From: Nocardioides perillae
Lineage (GTDB): Bacteria > Actinomycetota > Actinomycetes > Propionibacteriales > Nocardioidaceae
Direction of reading: 5' to 3'
Length of the DNA: 64,000 nucleotides
Assembly: GCF_013409425.1 (NCBI RefSeq)
Contig: NZ_JACCAC010000001.1
Location: forward strand, 1,302,001-1,366,000
Each line of letters starts with the position of its first letter. The first letter of the stretch is position 1. The translations under genes were made by a program, and so were the position numbers. Positions 55,854 through 64,000 of the stretch are shown piece by piece. The notes under the pieces are model-generated. The model was not told the origin of the DNA and did no database searches. It was given only the letters and a program-made list of their open reading frames with translations.

Positions 55854-58800
55854 GTGACCGTCGACCAGCGCGCCCTTCTCACCGACCTGCAGAAGCAGGT
55901 CCGGTCCTTGGAGGACGACGTCCGCGAGCGTGCGGCCGCAACCACCCAGGTCGACGACCGGCTGCGCGCCGAGCACGCCGAGGCGAGGCGGGTGGGACGG
56001 ACGGCGTCGTCGTTCGGCGAGTGGCGAGACTCGCAAGTGACGCAGGCCGCCGTGGCGTGGGTCCTCGGCACCGTCTTCGTGCGGTTCTGCGAGGACAACC
56101 GACTGGTCGACGAAGCGTGGTTCGCCGGCCCCGGTGACCGGCTGCGGGAAGCAGGGGAGCGGCAGACCGACCTCCTGGTCCGCCGGCCGGAGCTGAACGA
56201 CCGGGACTGGTTGCTCGCTGCGTTCGACCACCTCGCCGGCCTGCCGGCGGTGGCCGCGCTGTTCGACCAGCGGCACAACCCGCTGTACCGGCTGGCCGTG
56301 TCCGCTGATGGTGCCGAGGCGCTCCTGGCGTTCTGGCGCCGACGCCGCGAGGACGGCGCGCTGGTCCACGACTTCACCGACCCGGACCTGTCGACCCGGT
56401 TCCTCGGCGACCTCTACCAGGACCTGTCGGAGGCGGCACGCAAGCAGTACGCGCTCCTGCAGACCCCGGACTTCGTCGAGGAGCTGATCCTCGACCTGAC
56501 GCTCGATCCGGCGATCGAGACCTTCGGGCTGGAGGGACTGCGGCTGATCGACCCGACCTGCGGGTCGGGCCACTTCCTGCTCGGCGCCTTCGACCGGCTG
56601 CTGGAGGCGTGGACCAGGCAGTCGCCGGGCCTGCCGGTGCGCGACCGAGTAGCCAAGGCGCTCGGGTCGATCCACGGCGTCGACGTCAACCCGTTCGCCA
56701 CCGCGATCGCCCGCTTCCGGCTGACGGTCGCGGCACTCAAGGCGGAAGGGGTCACGAGGCTGGCCGAGGCGCCTGGGCACCGGCTGCACCTCGGCACCGG
56801 CGACTCCCTGCTTCACGGCAAGACCGAGGGCGGCGAGCTGTTCGACTCCGGTCTTGGCGGCCACCTGTACGGCGTCGAGGACCTGGACCAGCACCCGGGG
56901 ATCCTGCAGCGGGGGCGGTACCACGTGGTGGTCGGCAACCCGCCGTACATCACCGTCAAGGACAAGGCGCTCAACGAGGCCTACCGCGCCGGCTACCAGA
57001 CGTGCTCGGGTAAGTACGCGTTGTCGGTGCCCTTCGCCGAGTTGCTCTTCAAGCTTGCGGTGACTGACGGGGACCGGCCCGGCTACGTCGGCCAGATCAC
57101 GTCGAACTCGTTCATGAAGCGCGAGTTCGGGAAGAAGCTCATCGAGCAATTCCTGCCTAGTCAGGACCTAACGCACGTCATCGACACTTCTGGCGCGTAC
57201 ATCCCTGGTCACGGCACGCCAACTTTGATCCTGGTAGGTCGTCGTCGGCACCCGCGCTCAGGGAAACTCCGCGCCGTCCTTGGCATCCGCGGTGAGCCGT
57301 CCGCCCCGGTCCACCCAGCGCGCGGTCTGGTATGGCGATCGATCGTAGACCACCTAGGCCGGGGTGGCTTCGAGAATGAATACATCTCTGTCGCGGACCT
57401 TCCCCGTGCCCGGCTCGCTACGCATCCCTGGTCTCTATCTGGTGGGGGCGCGGAAGGCCTCAAGGCCCTAATAGAGCAGTGCCCAACTGTTCTCAGCGCA
57501 AGGACGAACGAGGTCGGGATCGTCGCCGTGCTCGGCGAAGAGGAGGCTTTTGAGACGGCACGCCACTGCAGTGAGCGAACTGTTCAACTCGTGGTCGGAG
57601 AAGCAATCCGAGATTACAGCCTCACGTCGTCTCCGCGATGGTGGCCATACGGTGACGACCTCTCGGTCCGTCCAGACGCCTCGAACTCCCGGTGGATGTG
57701 GCCCTTCCGCCGACTAGTCGCGGGCTATCTCATGTTCGGGAAGACCCGCGAGGAACGGGGAATGGAATGGTTCGAGTACGGAATGCTTGCGAGGTCGAAG
57801 TTGCGAACGCCGCTCGCCATCAGCTTCGCCGAGGTCGCGACGCACAACCACTTCGTGCTCGACCGCGGCGGGAAGGTCTTCAAACAATCGGCGCCGGTCA
57901 TCAAGTTGTCGAAGGGTGCGACGGAGGATGAGCACATGGCGCTGCTGGAGGTCTTGAACTCATCGACCGCGTGCTTTTGGCTGCGGCAGGTCTGCGGCGC
58001 AAAAGGCGGGTCCGGTATTGGCCGGGGGATCCAGCCCGAGGACTGGATGGAGCGATATAACTTCAACTCCTCGAACGTGCAGAATTTGCCGCTCCCAGCC
58101 GAGATGGCTTCAAGTCGAGCGCGGGACATAGAGGGTTACGTTCGTCGGATGGAAACATCGAGCCCTGAGGGTCGGGTCGCGGCGGGTGTCGTTGGCCGCG
58201 ACCAGCTGGCGGCGGCGCGTGTCGAGTACGAGAGTGCGCGCCAACTCGCCATATCGGCGCAGGAGGAACTCGACTGGGATGTCTACAGGCGCTACGGAAT
58301 TCTCGATGAGGACCTCGTTGCCCCGAGCGAGCTACCCGATCTACGACTAGGAGAACGGGCTTTCGAGATCAGACTCGCGCGCATGGTAGCCGGAGGTGAG
58401 GCTGAGACGGCGTGGTTCGAGCGGCACCGCTCCACGCCGATCACAGATATCCCGGACCGCTGGCCCGAGTCTTACCGCGAACTCGTCGAACGTCGGATGG
58501 AACTCATCGAGACGCACCCGCACCTGAGGTTGCTCGAGCGCCCGGACTGCAAGAGGCGCTGGGCCGACGACCCGTGGGAGGTCAAGCAGGAGCGCGCGCT
58601 GCGCGGCTGGCTGCTCGACCGGCTGGAGGACGAGTCGCTGTGGCGGGACGCCACCGGGCGGCCGCTGGTGCAGTCGGTGGCCCAGCTCGCCGGCCGGGTG
58701 GCCTCCGACCAGCAGCTGCTCGAGGTGCTGGAGCTCTGGGCCGACCGGCCCGTCGCCGACCCGGCGAAGGAGCTCGCCCGGCTGGTGGCGGACGAGCACG

Positions 58801-59360
58801 TGCCGTACCTCGCGGCGCTGAGGTTCAAGCCGTCCGGCCTGCGCAAGCGCGAGGAGTGGGAGCACACGTGGGCGCTCCAGCGCCGCGAGGACGCCGGCGA
58901 GACGGTCGACGTGCCGGTGCCCCCGAAGTACACCACCGCCGACTTCCTCAAGACGTCGTACTGGCGGCACCGCGGCAAGCTCGACGTGCCGAAGGAGCGG
59001 TTCATCTCCTACCCCGGCGCCGAGCGCGGCGCGGACACCAGCCTCGTCCTCGGCTGGGCCGGCTGGGACCACGCCGAGCAAGCGATGGCGTTGGCCACTC
59101 TGGTGCTCGACCGGCAGCGCCAGGACGCCTGGGAGGCCGACCGGCTCACCCCGCTGCTCGCGGGCGTGGCCGAGCTCGAGCCGTGGGTGCACCAGTGGCA
59201 CGGGGAGGTCGACCCCCGCATGGGCATGTCGCCGGCCCAGGCCGTGACGGCCACCCTCGAGCAGCAGCTCGCCCGGCTGCACCTCACCCGCGCCGACCTG
59301 GCAGCCTGGCGACCCGCGGCACCGGCTCGTGGCCGACGCCCGCGCACGACCGACGCCTGA
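55854..59360 (+). CDS. pglX: BREX type 2 adenine-specific DNA methyltransferase PglX
   Basis: A 1168-residue N6-adenine methyltransferase that marks host DNA so that phage DNA can be told apart. SAM motif DPTCGSGHF starts at D233 and catalytic NPPY is at 362-365; the N-terminal 200 residues are helical. GTG start with AAGGAG, 13 bases after pglW. The middle, about residues 430-880 (bases 57140-58500), has much more A/T at third codon positions than both ends; bases 57541-57600 have 35 G+C of 60 against 46 of 60 at 58621-58680. That part should hold the target-recognition domain, so it may have been swapped in by recombination. Confidence 0.93.
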   Translation: MTVDQRALLTDLQKQVRSLEDDVRERAAATTQVDDRLRAEHAEARRVGRTASSFGEWRDSQVTQAAVAWVLGTVFVRFCEDNRLVDEAWFAGPGDRLREAGERQTDLLVRRPELNDRDWLLAAFDHLAGLPAVAALFDQRHNPLYRLAVSADGAEALLAFWRRRREDGALVHDFTDPDLSTRFLGDLYQDLSEAARKQYALLQTPDFVEELILDLTLDPAIETFGLEGLRLIDPTCGSGHFLLGAFDRLLEAWTRQSPGLPVRDRVAKALGSIHGVDVNPFATAIARFRLTVAALKAEGVTRLAEAPGHRLHLGTGDSLLHGKTEGGELFDSGLGGHLYGVEDLDQHPGILQRGRYHVVVGNPPYITVKDKALNEAYRAGYQTCSGKYALSVPFAELLFKLAVTDGDRPGYVGQITSNSFMKREFGKKLIEQFLPSQDLTHVIDTSGAYIPGHGTPTLILVGRRRHPRSGKLRAVLGIRGEPSAPVHPARGLVWRSIVDHLGRGGFENEYISVADLPRARLATHPWSLSGGGAEGLKALIEQCPTVLSARTNEVGIVAVLGEEEAFETARHCSERTVQLVVGEAIRDYSLTSSPRWWPYGDDLSVRPDASNSRWMWPFRRLVAGYLMFGKTREERGMEWFEYGMLARSKLRTPLAISFAEVATHNHFVLDRGGKVFKQSAPVIKLSKGATEDEHMALLEVLNSSTACFWLRQVCGAKGGSGIGRGIQPEDWMERYNFNSSNVQNLPLPAEMASSRARDIEGYVRRMETSSPEGRVAAGVVGRDQLAAARVEYESARQLAISAQEELDWDVYRRYGILDEDLVAPSELPDLRLGERAFEIRLARMVAGGEAETAWFERHRSTPITDIPDRWPESYRELVERRMELIETHPHLRLLERPDCKRRWADDPWEVKQERALRGWLLDRLEDESLWRDATGRPLVQSVAQLAGRVASDQQLLEVLELWADRPVADPAKELARLVADEHVPYLAALRFKPSGLRKREEWEHTWALQRREDAGETVDVPVPPKYTTADFLKTSYWRHRGKLDVPKERFISYPGAERGADTSLVLGWAGWDHAEQAMALATLVLDRQRQDAWEADRLTPLLAGVAELEPWVHQWHGEVDPRMGMSPAQAVTATLEQQLARLHLTRADLAAWRPAAPARGRRPRTTDA

Positions 59361-59368
59361 GGAGACCC

Positions 59369-62300
59369 GTGACCACGTACCTGCGCGACGTCATCACCAT
59401 CCCCGAGCGGGTCAGCGCGAGCGACTTCGTCGTGGGCCTGGCCGAGGGGGTCCAGGACAAGCGCCGGACGCTCGACGACTACGTCGTCACGCCGCAGCTC
59501 GCCGAGTGCTTCGACAAGGCGCTGGGGCTGGTCGCCGGGGCGCTGCAGGACCGGCGCTCACGGGCAGCGTTCCTGCACGGTTCCTTCGGCTCCGGCAAGA
59601 GCCACTTCATGGCGGTGCTCTACCAGCTGCTCCAGCGCGACCCCGAGGCACGGGCCGTCCCCGAGCTGGCACCGGTCGTGGCCAGGCACGACCCCGCCAC
59701 GCAGGGGAAACGGGTGCTGCCGCTCACCTTCCACATGATCGGCGCCACGTCGCTGGAGCAGGCGGTCCTCGGTGGCTACGTCCGGCAGGTCCGGCAGGAG
59801 CACCCCGACGCGCCGCTCCCACCGGTGCACCGCAGCGACGCCCTCATGGAGAACGCCGACCAGCAGCGCTCCCGGATGGGCGACGAGGCGTTCTTCGCCG
59901 CCCTCGCAGAGGGATCGACGTCCGGCAGCGGAGGCTTTGGCGGGATGGCGGCCGGCACCTCGGCTGGCGGCTGGGACGCCGCGTCGTACGACGCCGCACG
60001 GCAGGCGCCGCAGGGCGACCCCCGTCGCGACCGCCTCGTCAGCGACCTCGTGCGCACGCTGTTCACCTCGTTCGAGGCGAGCGCCAGCTTCCTCGACCTG
60101 GACACCGGCCTCGCGGTGGTCGCCCGGCACGCCGCGTCGCTCGGCTACGACGCGGTGGTGCTCTTCCTCGACGAGCTCATCCTGTGGCTCGCCTCCCACC
60201 TCGGCAACCGCGAGTTCGTGACCAGCGAGGGCGCCAAGCTGGCCAAGCTCGTGGAGTCGCAGGACGCCAGCCGCGCTGTCCCCCTGGTCAGCCTCATCGC
60301 GCGTCAGCGCGACATCACCGAGTTCCTCGGCAGCCACGTGCCGGGCGCCGAGCGCACCGCGTTCGGCGACGTCTTCGGCTGGTCCCGCGGCCGCTTCGAC
60401 GACATTCGGCTCGAGGACCGCAACCTGCCCGTCATCGCCGAGAAGCGGCTCCTCAAGCCGAAGGACGAGCAGGCGCGGCGCGTCCTCGACGAGGCGTTCG
60501 CCGCCGTCGACCGCCGCCCCGAGGTCTGGGACGTGCTCCTGACCGGCAGCCAGGTCGAGGGCGGTGGCACCGGCTCCGACCACGACGCCTTCCGCCGCAC
60601 CTACCCGTTCAGCCCCGCCCTCGTCGCCACGCTCGTGGCGATCTCGCAGGCGCTGCAGCGGGAGCGGACGGCGTTGAAGGTGATGCTGCAGCTGCTCGTC
60701 GACGGGCGTGAGGAGCTGCAGGTCAACGACCTGGTCCCGGTGGGCGACCTCTTCGACGTCCTCGTCGACACCGACGCGCAGGCGGTCACCGAGGAGCTCA
60801 AGAAGTCCTTCGACACGGCCCGACGGCTCTACCACTCGAAGCTGCGCCGGGCGCTCCTCGACCAGCACCAGCTGACCCCGGAGCAGGCCGAGGCGCTGCC
60901 GCGCACCCATGCCTTCGTGGCCGACGACCGTCTCGTCAAGACCCTCCTGCTCGCGGCGCTCGCCCCCGACGTCCCCGCGCTCACCGGCCTCACGGCCAGC
61001 CGCCTGGCCGCGCTCAACCACGGGACCATCCAGGCGTGGATCCCCGGCATGGAGGTCGCCGTCGTCCTGCAGAAGATGAAGGACCTCGCCGCGCAGGTCA
61101 GCGAGGTGTCCGTGGGCGAGGGCGACGACCCGGTCATCTCCGTCGAGCTGTCCGAGGTCGACTACGAGGGCGTCATCGAGCGCGCCCGCGGCGTCGACAA
61201 CGAGGGCAACCGGCGTCGCGCCCTCCGCCAGATGGTGTGGGACCAGCTCGGCGTCCGCGAGGAGAGCACGCTGGGCGGTGGTCAGTCCTGGAGCACCGTG
61301 TGGCGAGGGCGCCGGGTCAGCGTCGACCTGGTCTTCGGCAACGTGCGCGACCGCGGCGAGCTGCCCGACTCCGCCGTGGTGGCCGACGGCGAGCGGTGGA
61401 AGGTGGTCGTCGACTACCCGTTCGACGCGGAGGGGCAGAACCCCCGCAGCGACTTGTCGCGCGTCGAGGAGCTGCAGGGCACGGGAGTGCGGTCCAGCAC
61501 GCTCTTCTGGATCCCGGCCTTCCTGACCAGCCAACGGCTCGAGGACCTCGGGACGCTCGTGGTGCTCGACCACCTGCTCACCGGGTCAGGTGACCGCTTC
61601 TTCCAGTACGCCCAGCACCTCAGCCCGATCGACCGGGAGCAGGCCCGCCAGTTCCTGCAGCAGCGCCGCACGTTGCTGCGGGAGAAGCTCACCGGCTGCC
61701 TGAAGCAGGCCTACGGGGTCGCCGCCCGCAACGAGGCCGACATCGACGCCGCTAGCGCGCTCGAGAGCCCCTTCGCCACCTTGGCCGAGGGCTTCCGACC
61801 GGTGCACCCGGTGGGTGCCACGCTCGGCGACGCCTTCGGCCACCTCGTCGACCAGGCGCTCAGCCACACCTGGCCGGGCCACCCGAAGCTCGTCCCGGGC
61901 GACCAGGAGGTGCGGCCCGCCGACGTCCGCAAGGTGCTCGAAGCCTGCACCGCCGCCGTCGAGCAGCCGGGCGGCCGGCTGCAGGTCGAGCAGCGCGACC
62001 GGCCGGTGCTGCGGCGGATCTGCAACACCCTCGAGGTCGGCCGGTTCCACGAGAACCACCTGCAGCTCGACGAGGGCACCTTCCCCTGGGGCCGCCGGCT
62101 GGCGCAGGCCGCCGCGCGGGAGTCGCTCGGCGACCGGCTGCCGGTCGGCCGGCTGCTCGGCTTTCTCGACGAGCCCGAGCCGCGGGGGCTCGACCGGTCC
62201 ACGAGCGGGTTGGTGATCAGCGTCTTCGCCCTGATGCAGGACCTCGCGTGGTACCGCGAGGGCGCGCCGGTGCCGGCGCCGGCCGTCGATCAGGTCACCT

Positions 62301-63031
62301 CGGCGTACGAGCTCCGCAAGCCGGCGCTGCCCGACGTGGCGACCTGGACGGCGGCCCGGGAGACCGCCCGCGCCGCGCTCGACGTGCGGGTGACCGAGCT
62401 GCTCAGCGCGGCGAACGTCGCCCGCCTGGTGGCCGGTGTCCGCCAGGCAGCCGACCGGCACGCCGACGGCGCCGCCGAGCTCGACCGGCTGCTCTCCCAG
62501 CACCGCGACGACCTCGGCCTCGCCGACGGCGCCCCGCGGTGCGCCACCGCTGCGGCCGCTCGCTCGCTCGTGGAGGCGGTGCGGAGCACGCCCGCCGACG
62601 CGGACGTGCTGCGGCTGCTGGCCTCGGTGGAGTGGCCGTCGACGGCCGAGGCTGCGCGTCGCTCGCTGGAGCAGGCGGCAGGCGTGGCACGCGCCCTGCG
62701 CTCGGCCAACTGGGAGGTGCTGCGGGTGCTGCGCGCCGTCGAGGACCACCGTCGCGACCAGGCCGAGTCCCTCGCGCGACGCCTCGAGGACGCCGCACGG
62801 CACGACGAGATGGCCACCAGCCTTCCTCCAGAGCTCACGACCGTCGAGCGCGAGGCCGTCCGCCTCCTCGCAGTGACGCCGCCAACGCCGCCAACGCCGC
62901 CCCCGCCGCCCGCTGGTGAGCGGCGCACCGTCGTGGCGCGCGACATCGCGCAGGTGCTCGACGAGCTGAGGGCCGCCGCTGCCGCGCAGCCGGACGCCAC
63001 CGTCGTCGTCACCTGGACGGTCCAGCCGTGA
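59369..63031 (+). CDS. pglY: BREX type 2 ATPase PglY
   Basis: A 1220-residue AAA-like ATPase of the Pgl/BREX-2 system, related in role to BrxC. Walker A is HGSFGSGKSHF (K77) and Walker B VVLFLDELILW (D268, E269). A long helical region follows and a Pro/Thr-rich linker (PPTPPTPPPPP) lies near residue 1175. The GTG at 59369 starts MTTYLRDVITIPERV 8 bases after pglX; an upstream frame inside pglX is rejected. It overlaps pglZ by 4 bases. Confidence 0.92.
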   Translation: MTTYLRDVITIPERVSASDFVVGLAEGVQDKRRTLDDYVVTPQLAECFDKALGLVAGALQDRRSRAAFLHGSFGSGKSHFMAVLYQLLQRDPEARAVPELAPVVARHDPATQGKRVLPLTFHMIGATSLEQAVLGGYVRQVRQEHPDAPLPPVHRSDALMENADQQRSRMGDEAFFAALAEGSTSGSGGFGGMAAGTSAGGWDAASYDAARQAPQGDPRRDRLVSDLVRTLFTSFEASASFLDLDTGLAVVARHAASLGYDAVVLFLDELILWLASHLGNREFVTSEGAKLAKLVESQDASRAVPLVSLIARQRDITEFLGSHVPGAERTAFGDVFGWSRGRFDDIRLEDRNLPVIAEKRLLKPKDEQARRVLDEAFAAVDRRPEVWDVLLTGSQVEGGGTGSDHDAFRRTYPFSPALVATLVAISQALQRERTALKVMLQLLVDGREELQVNDLVPVGDLFDVLVDTDAQAVTEELKKSFDTARRLYHSKLRRALLDQHQLTPEQAEALPRTHAFVADDRLVKTLLLAALAPDVPALTGLTASRLAALNHGTIQAWIPGMEVAVVLQKMKDLAAQVSEVSVGEGDDPVISVELSEVDYEGVIERARGVDNEGNRRRALRQMVWDQLGVREESTLGGGQSWSTVWRGRRVSVDLVFGNVRDRGELPDSAVVADGERWKVVVDYPFDAEGQNPRSDLSRVEELQGTGVRSSTLFWIPAFLTSQRLEDLGTLVVLDHLLTGSGDRFFQYAQHLSPIDREQARQFLQQRRTLLREKLTGCLKQAYGVAARNEADIDAASALESPFATLAEGFRPVHPVGATLGDAFGHLVDQALSHTWPGHPKLVPGDQEVRPADVRKVLEACTAAVEQPGGRLQVEQRDRPVLRRICNTLEVGRFHENHLQLDEGTFPWGRRLAQAAARESLGDRLPVGRLLGFLDEPEPRGLDRSTSGLVISVFALMQDLAWYREGAPVPAPAVDQVTSAYELRKPALPDVATWTAARETARAALDVRVTELLSAANVARLVAGVRQAADRHADGAAELDRLLSQHRDDLGLADGAPRCATAAAARSLVEAVRSTPADADVLRLLASVEWPSTAEAARRSLEQAAGVARALRSANWEVLRVLRAVEDHRRDQAESLARRLEDAARHDEMATSLPPELTTVEREAVRLLAVTPPTPPTPPPPPAGERRTVVARDIAQVLDELRAAAAAQPDATVVVTWTVQP

Positions 63032-64000
63032 CCGGAGCCCCCGTGGTCGACCAGCGGGACGTGCGCGCCGCCGTGCACAGGGCCTGGGTCCAGCAGCAGC
63101 GTCCCGAGCGGCTGCTGCTGCTGCGCGGCCAGCCTCAGTGGGCAGGTGGCGACGTCGTGCGCGTCGACGACGTGGACGTCAGGGTGGCGCCGGCCGTGTC
63201 GCCGCTCGCCGTCCGCGACCTGCTCGCCTCCCACCCGGACGACCGGCTCGTCGTCGTGACCGACGTGCCGGAGTCCGAGCTCGGTGCCGACCTCCTCTCG
63301 CGGGCCGTGCGCCAGCGGGTCGGGGCGGTGGACACCTGGGACGCCGTGCGCGGCGCCTTCGGCGTCACCCGGCCGGAGGCCCTCGACCCTGCCCTGGTCC
63401 GCGACGGCGAGGTCCTGGCGAGGGCGCTCCTGGACCGGATGCCGCCCGGGGGGTGGCCCTCGCCCGTGTCCGGCCTGCTGACCCGCGAGCACGCGTACCG
63501 CAGCCTCGCCTCGGAGCTGCTGCGCACGCCGAGGGACCTCGACGCCGCCGGTCTCCTCGACTGGTCCAGGGACGCTCTCGGGACCCTGGCGTTGCACGAG
63601 ATGGAGCCGCGGCTCCGCGAGCTCCTCGTCCCCTGGGTGCTGCGGCACACCGGCTCGGGCACCGGGCCGGTGGTCGACCTCGCGGTCGCCGGCCGAGGCA
63701 CCGACGCCGTCGCCATGGGGCTCGTCGCCGGCGCGGCCTGGTCCACGGGGTCGAACGACCGGGTCAAGGGCAAGGTCGAGCAGGTGCTGGGCCGCCCGAC
63801 GCTGCCGGCCGACGAGGCCAGCCGGTGGGCGGAGCTGTCGCTCGGCTGGGTGCTGCGCCGGCTCGGCACCGACCGCCGCGCGGTCGACGAGGTCCTCGAG
63901 CAGGCCGACCGGCTCCTGGCCGAGCTGGGCGCCGAGGCCCTGGCCGGTCACAGCAAGGTGGTGCCGTCGGGCCTGCGGGCGCGTTGTGCTGCCGTCGCCG
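63028..64000 (+). CDS. pglZ: BREX type 2 phosphatase-like protein PglZ, N-terminal part (3' end outside window)
   Basis: The GTG at 63028 overlaps the pglY stop (GTGA) and the frame stays open to the right edge, giving 324 residues. The start MTGAPVVDQRDVRAAVHRAW with LLLLRGQPQWAGGDVVRVDD, LVVVTDVPESELGADLLSRA and ALGVTRP-like parts suits the PglZ N-terminal region. The alkaline phosphatase-superfamily core with its metal ligands would lie beyond the window. In BREX-2, brxD and a helicase gene are expected further downstream. Confidence 0.85.
   Translation, partial: MTGAPVVDQRDVRAAVHRAWVQQQRPERLLLLRGQPQWAGGDVVRVDDVDVRVAPAVSPLAVRDLLASHPDDRLVVVTDVPESELGADLLSRAVRQRVGAVDTWDAVRGAFGVTRPEALDPALVRDGEVLARALLDRMPPGGWPSPVSGLLTREHAYRSLASELLRTPRDLDAAGLLDWSRDALGTLALHEMEPRLRELLVPWVLRHTGSGTGPVVDLAVAGRGTDAVAMGLVAGAAWSTGSNDRVKGKVEQVLGRPTLPADEASRWAELSLGWVLRRLGTDRRAVDEVLEQADRLLAELGAEALAGHSKVVPSGLRARCAAVA

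Overview
The window is chromosomal DNA of a high-GC actinobacterium, most likely a Nocardioides or close relative. Nearly all third codon positions are G or C, GTG starts are common, several promoters have only a TANNNT -10 box followed within 6-9 bases by the start codon (leaderless), and SOS boxes are of the actinobacterial/Bacillus type. The gene order (str operon, S10-spc operon, lexA next to a LysM gene, nrdR-nrdJ) is typical of the phylum.

Layout. 1-2330: end of an NCS2 purine permease, a long-stem terminator, and a MarR regulator-MFS exporter pair. 2253-6908: str operon (rpsL, rpsG, fusA, tuf). 6939-9134: trmB and a secreted subtilisin-like protease. 9212-22044: one long S10-spc run, rpsJ rplC rplD rplW rplB rpsS rplV rpsC rplP rpmC rpsQ / rplN rplX rplE rpsN rpsH rplF rplR rpsE rpmD rplO / secY adk map. 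The infA-rpsM-rpoA block that often follows is not here. 22054-28603: a TerC/DUF475 membrane protein facing three minus-strand genes for exported hydrolases (PhoD phosphatase, a type I phosphodiesterase-like protein, a metzincin-type protease). 28851-31492: lexA, an SDR oxidoreductase and a LysM membrane protein, with LexA boxes on both promoters. 31579-37040: a small membrane protein, a GAF/HATPase kinase-like protein and a PAS-GAF-PP2C phosphatase (a partner-switch-like pair), a MUG-type glycosylase and a sulfatase. 37213-41047: nrdR and the B12-dependent ribonucleotide reductase nrdJ behind paired NrdR boxes.

From 41282 to the right edge the window is a defence island. It opens with a fused GmrSD-like (DUF262-DUF1524) type IV restriction protein, an unrecognised 191-residue protein, a frameshifted EVE/PUA-like gene and a small TY-chaperone-like protein. 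Next comes a cytosine-5 methyltransferase, with a Vsr nuclease and a 77-residue protein on the opposite strand. A continuous plus-strand operon then runs off the edge: MORC/MutL-type GHKL ATPase, Z1 helicase-like protein, PD-(D/E)XK protein (DUF4420 type), pglW, pglX, pglY and pglZ. The first three belong to the MORC-type restriction-modification class; the last four are the core of BREX type 2 (Pgl). No gap between these seven genes exceeds 13 bases and three junctions overlap, so the two systems appear to be expressed as one unit. pglX also has a central segment of different base composition, which suggests exchange of its target-recognition region.
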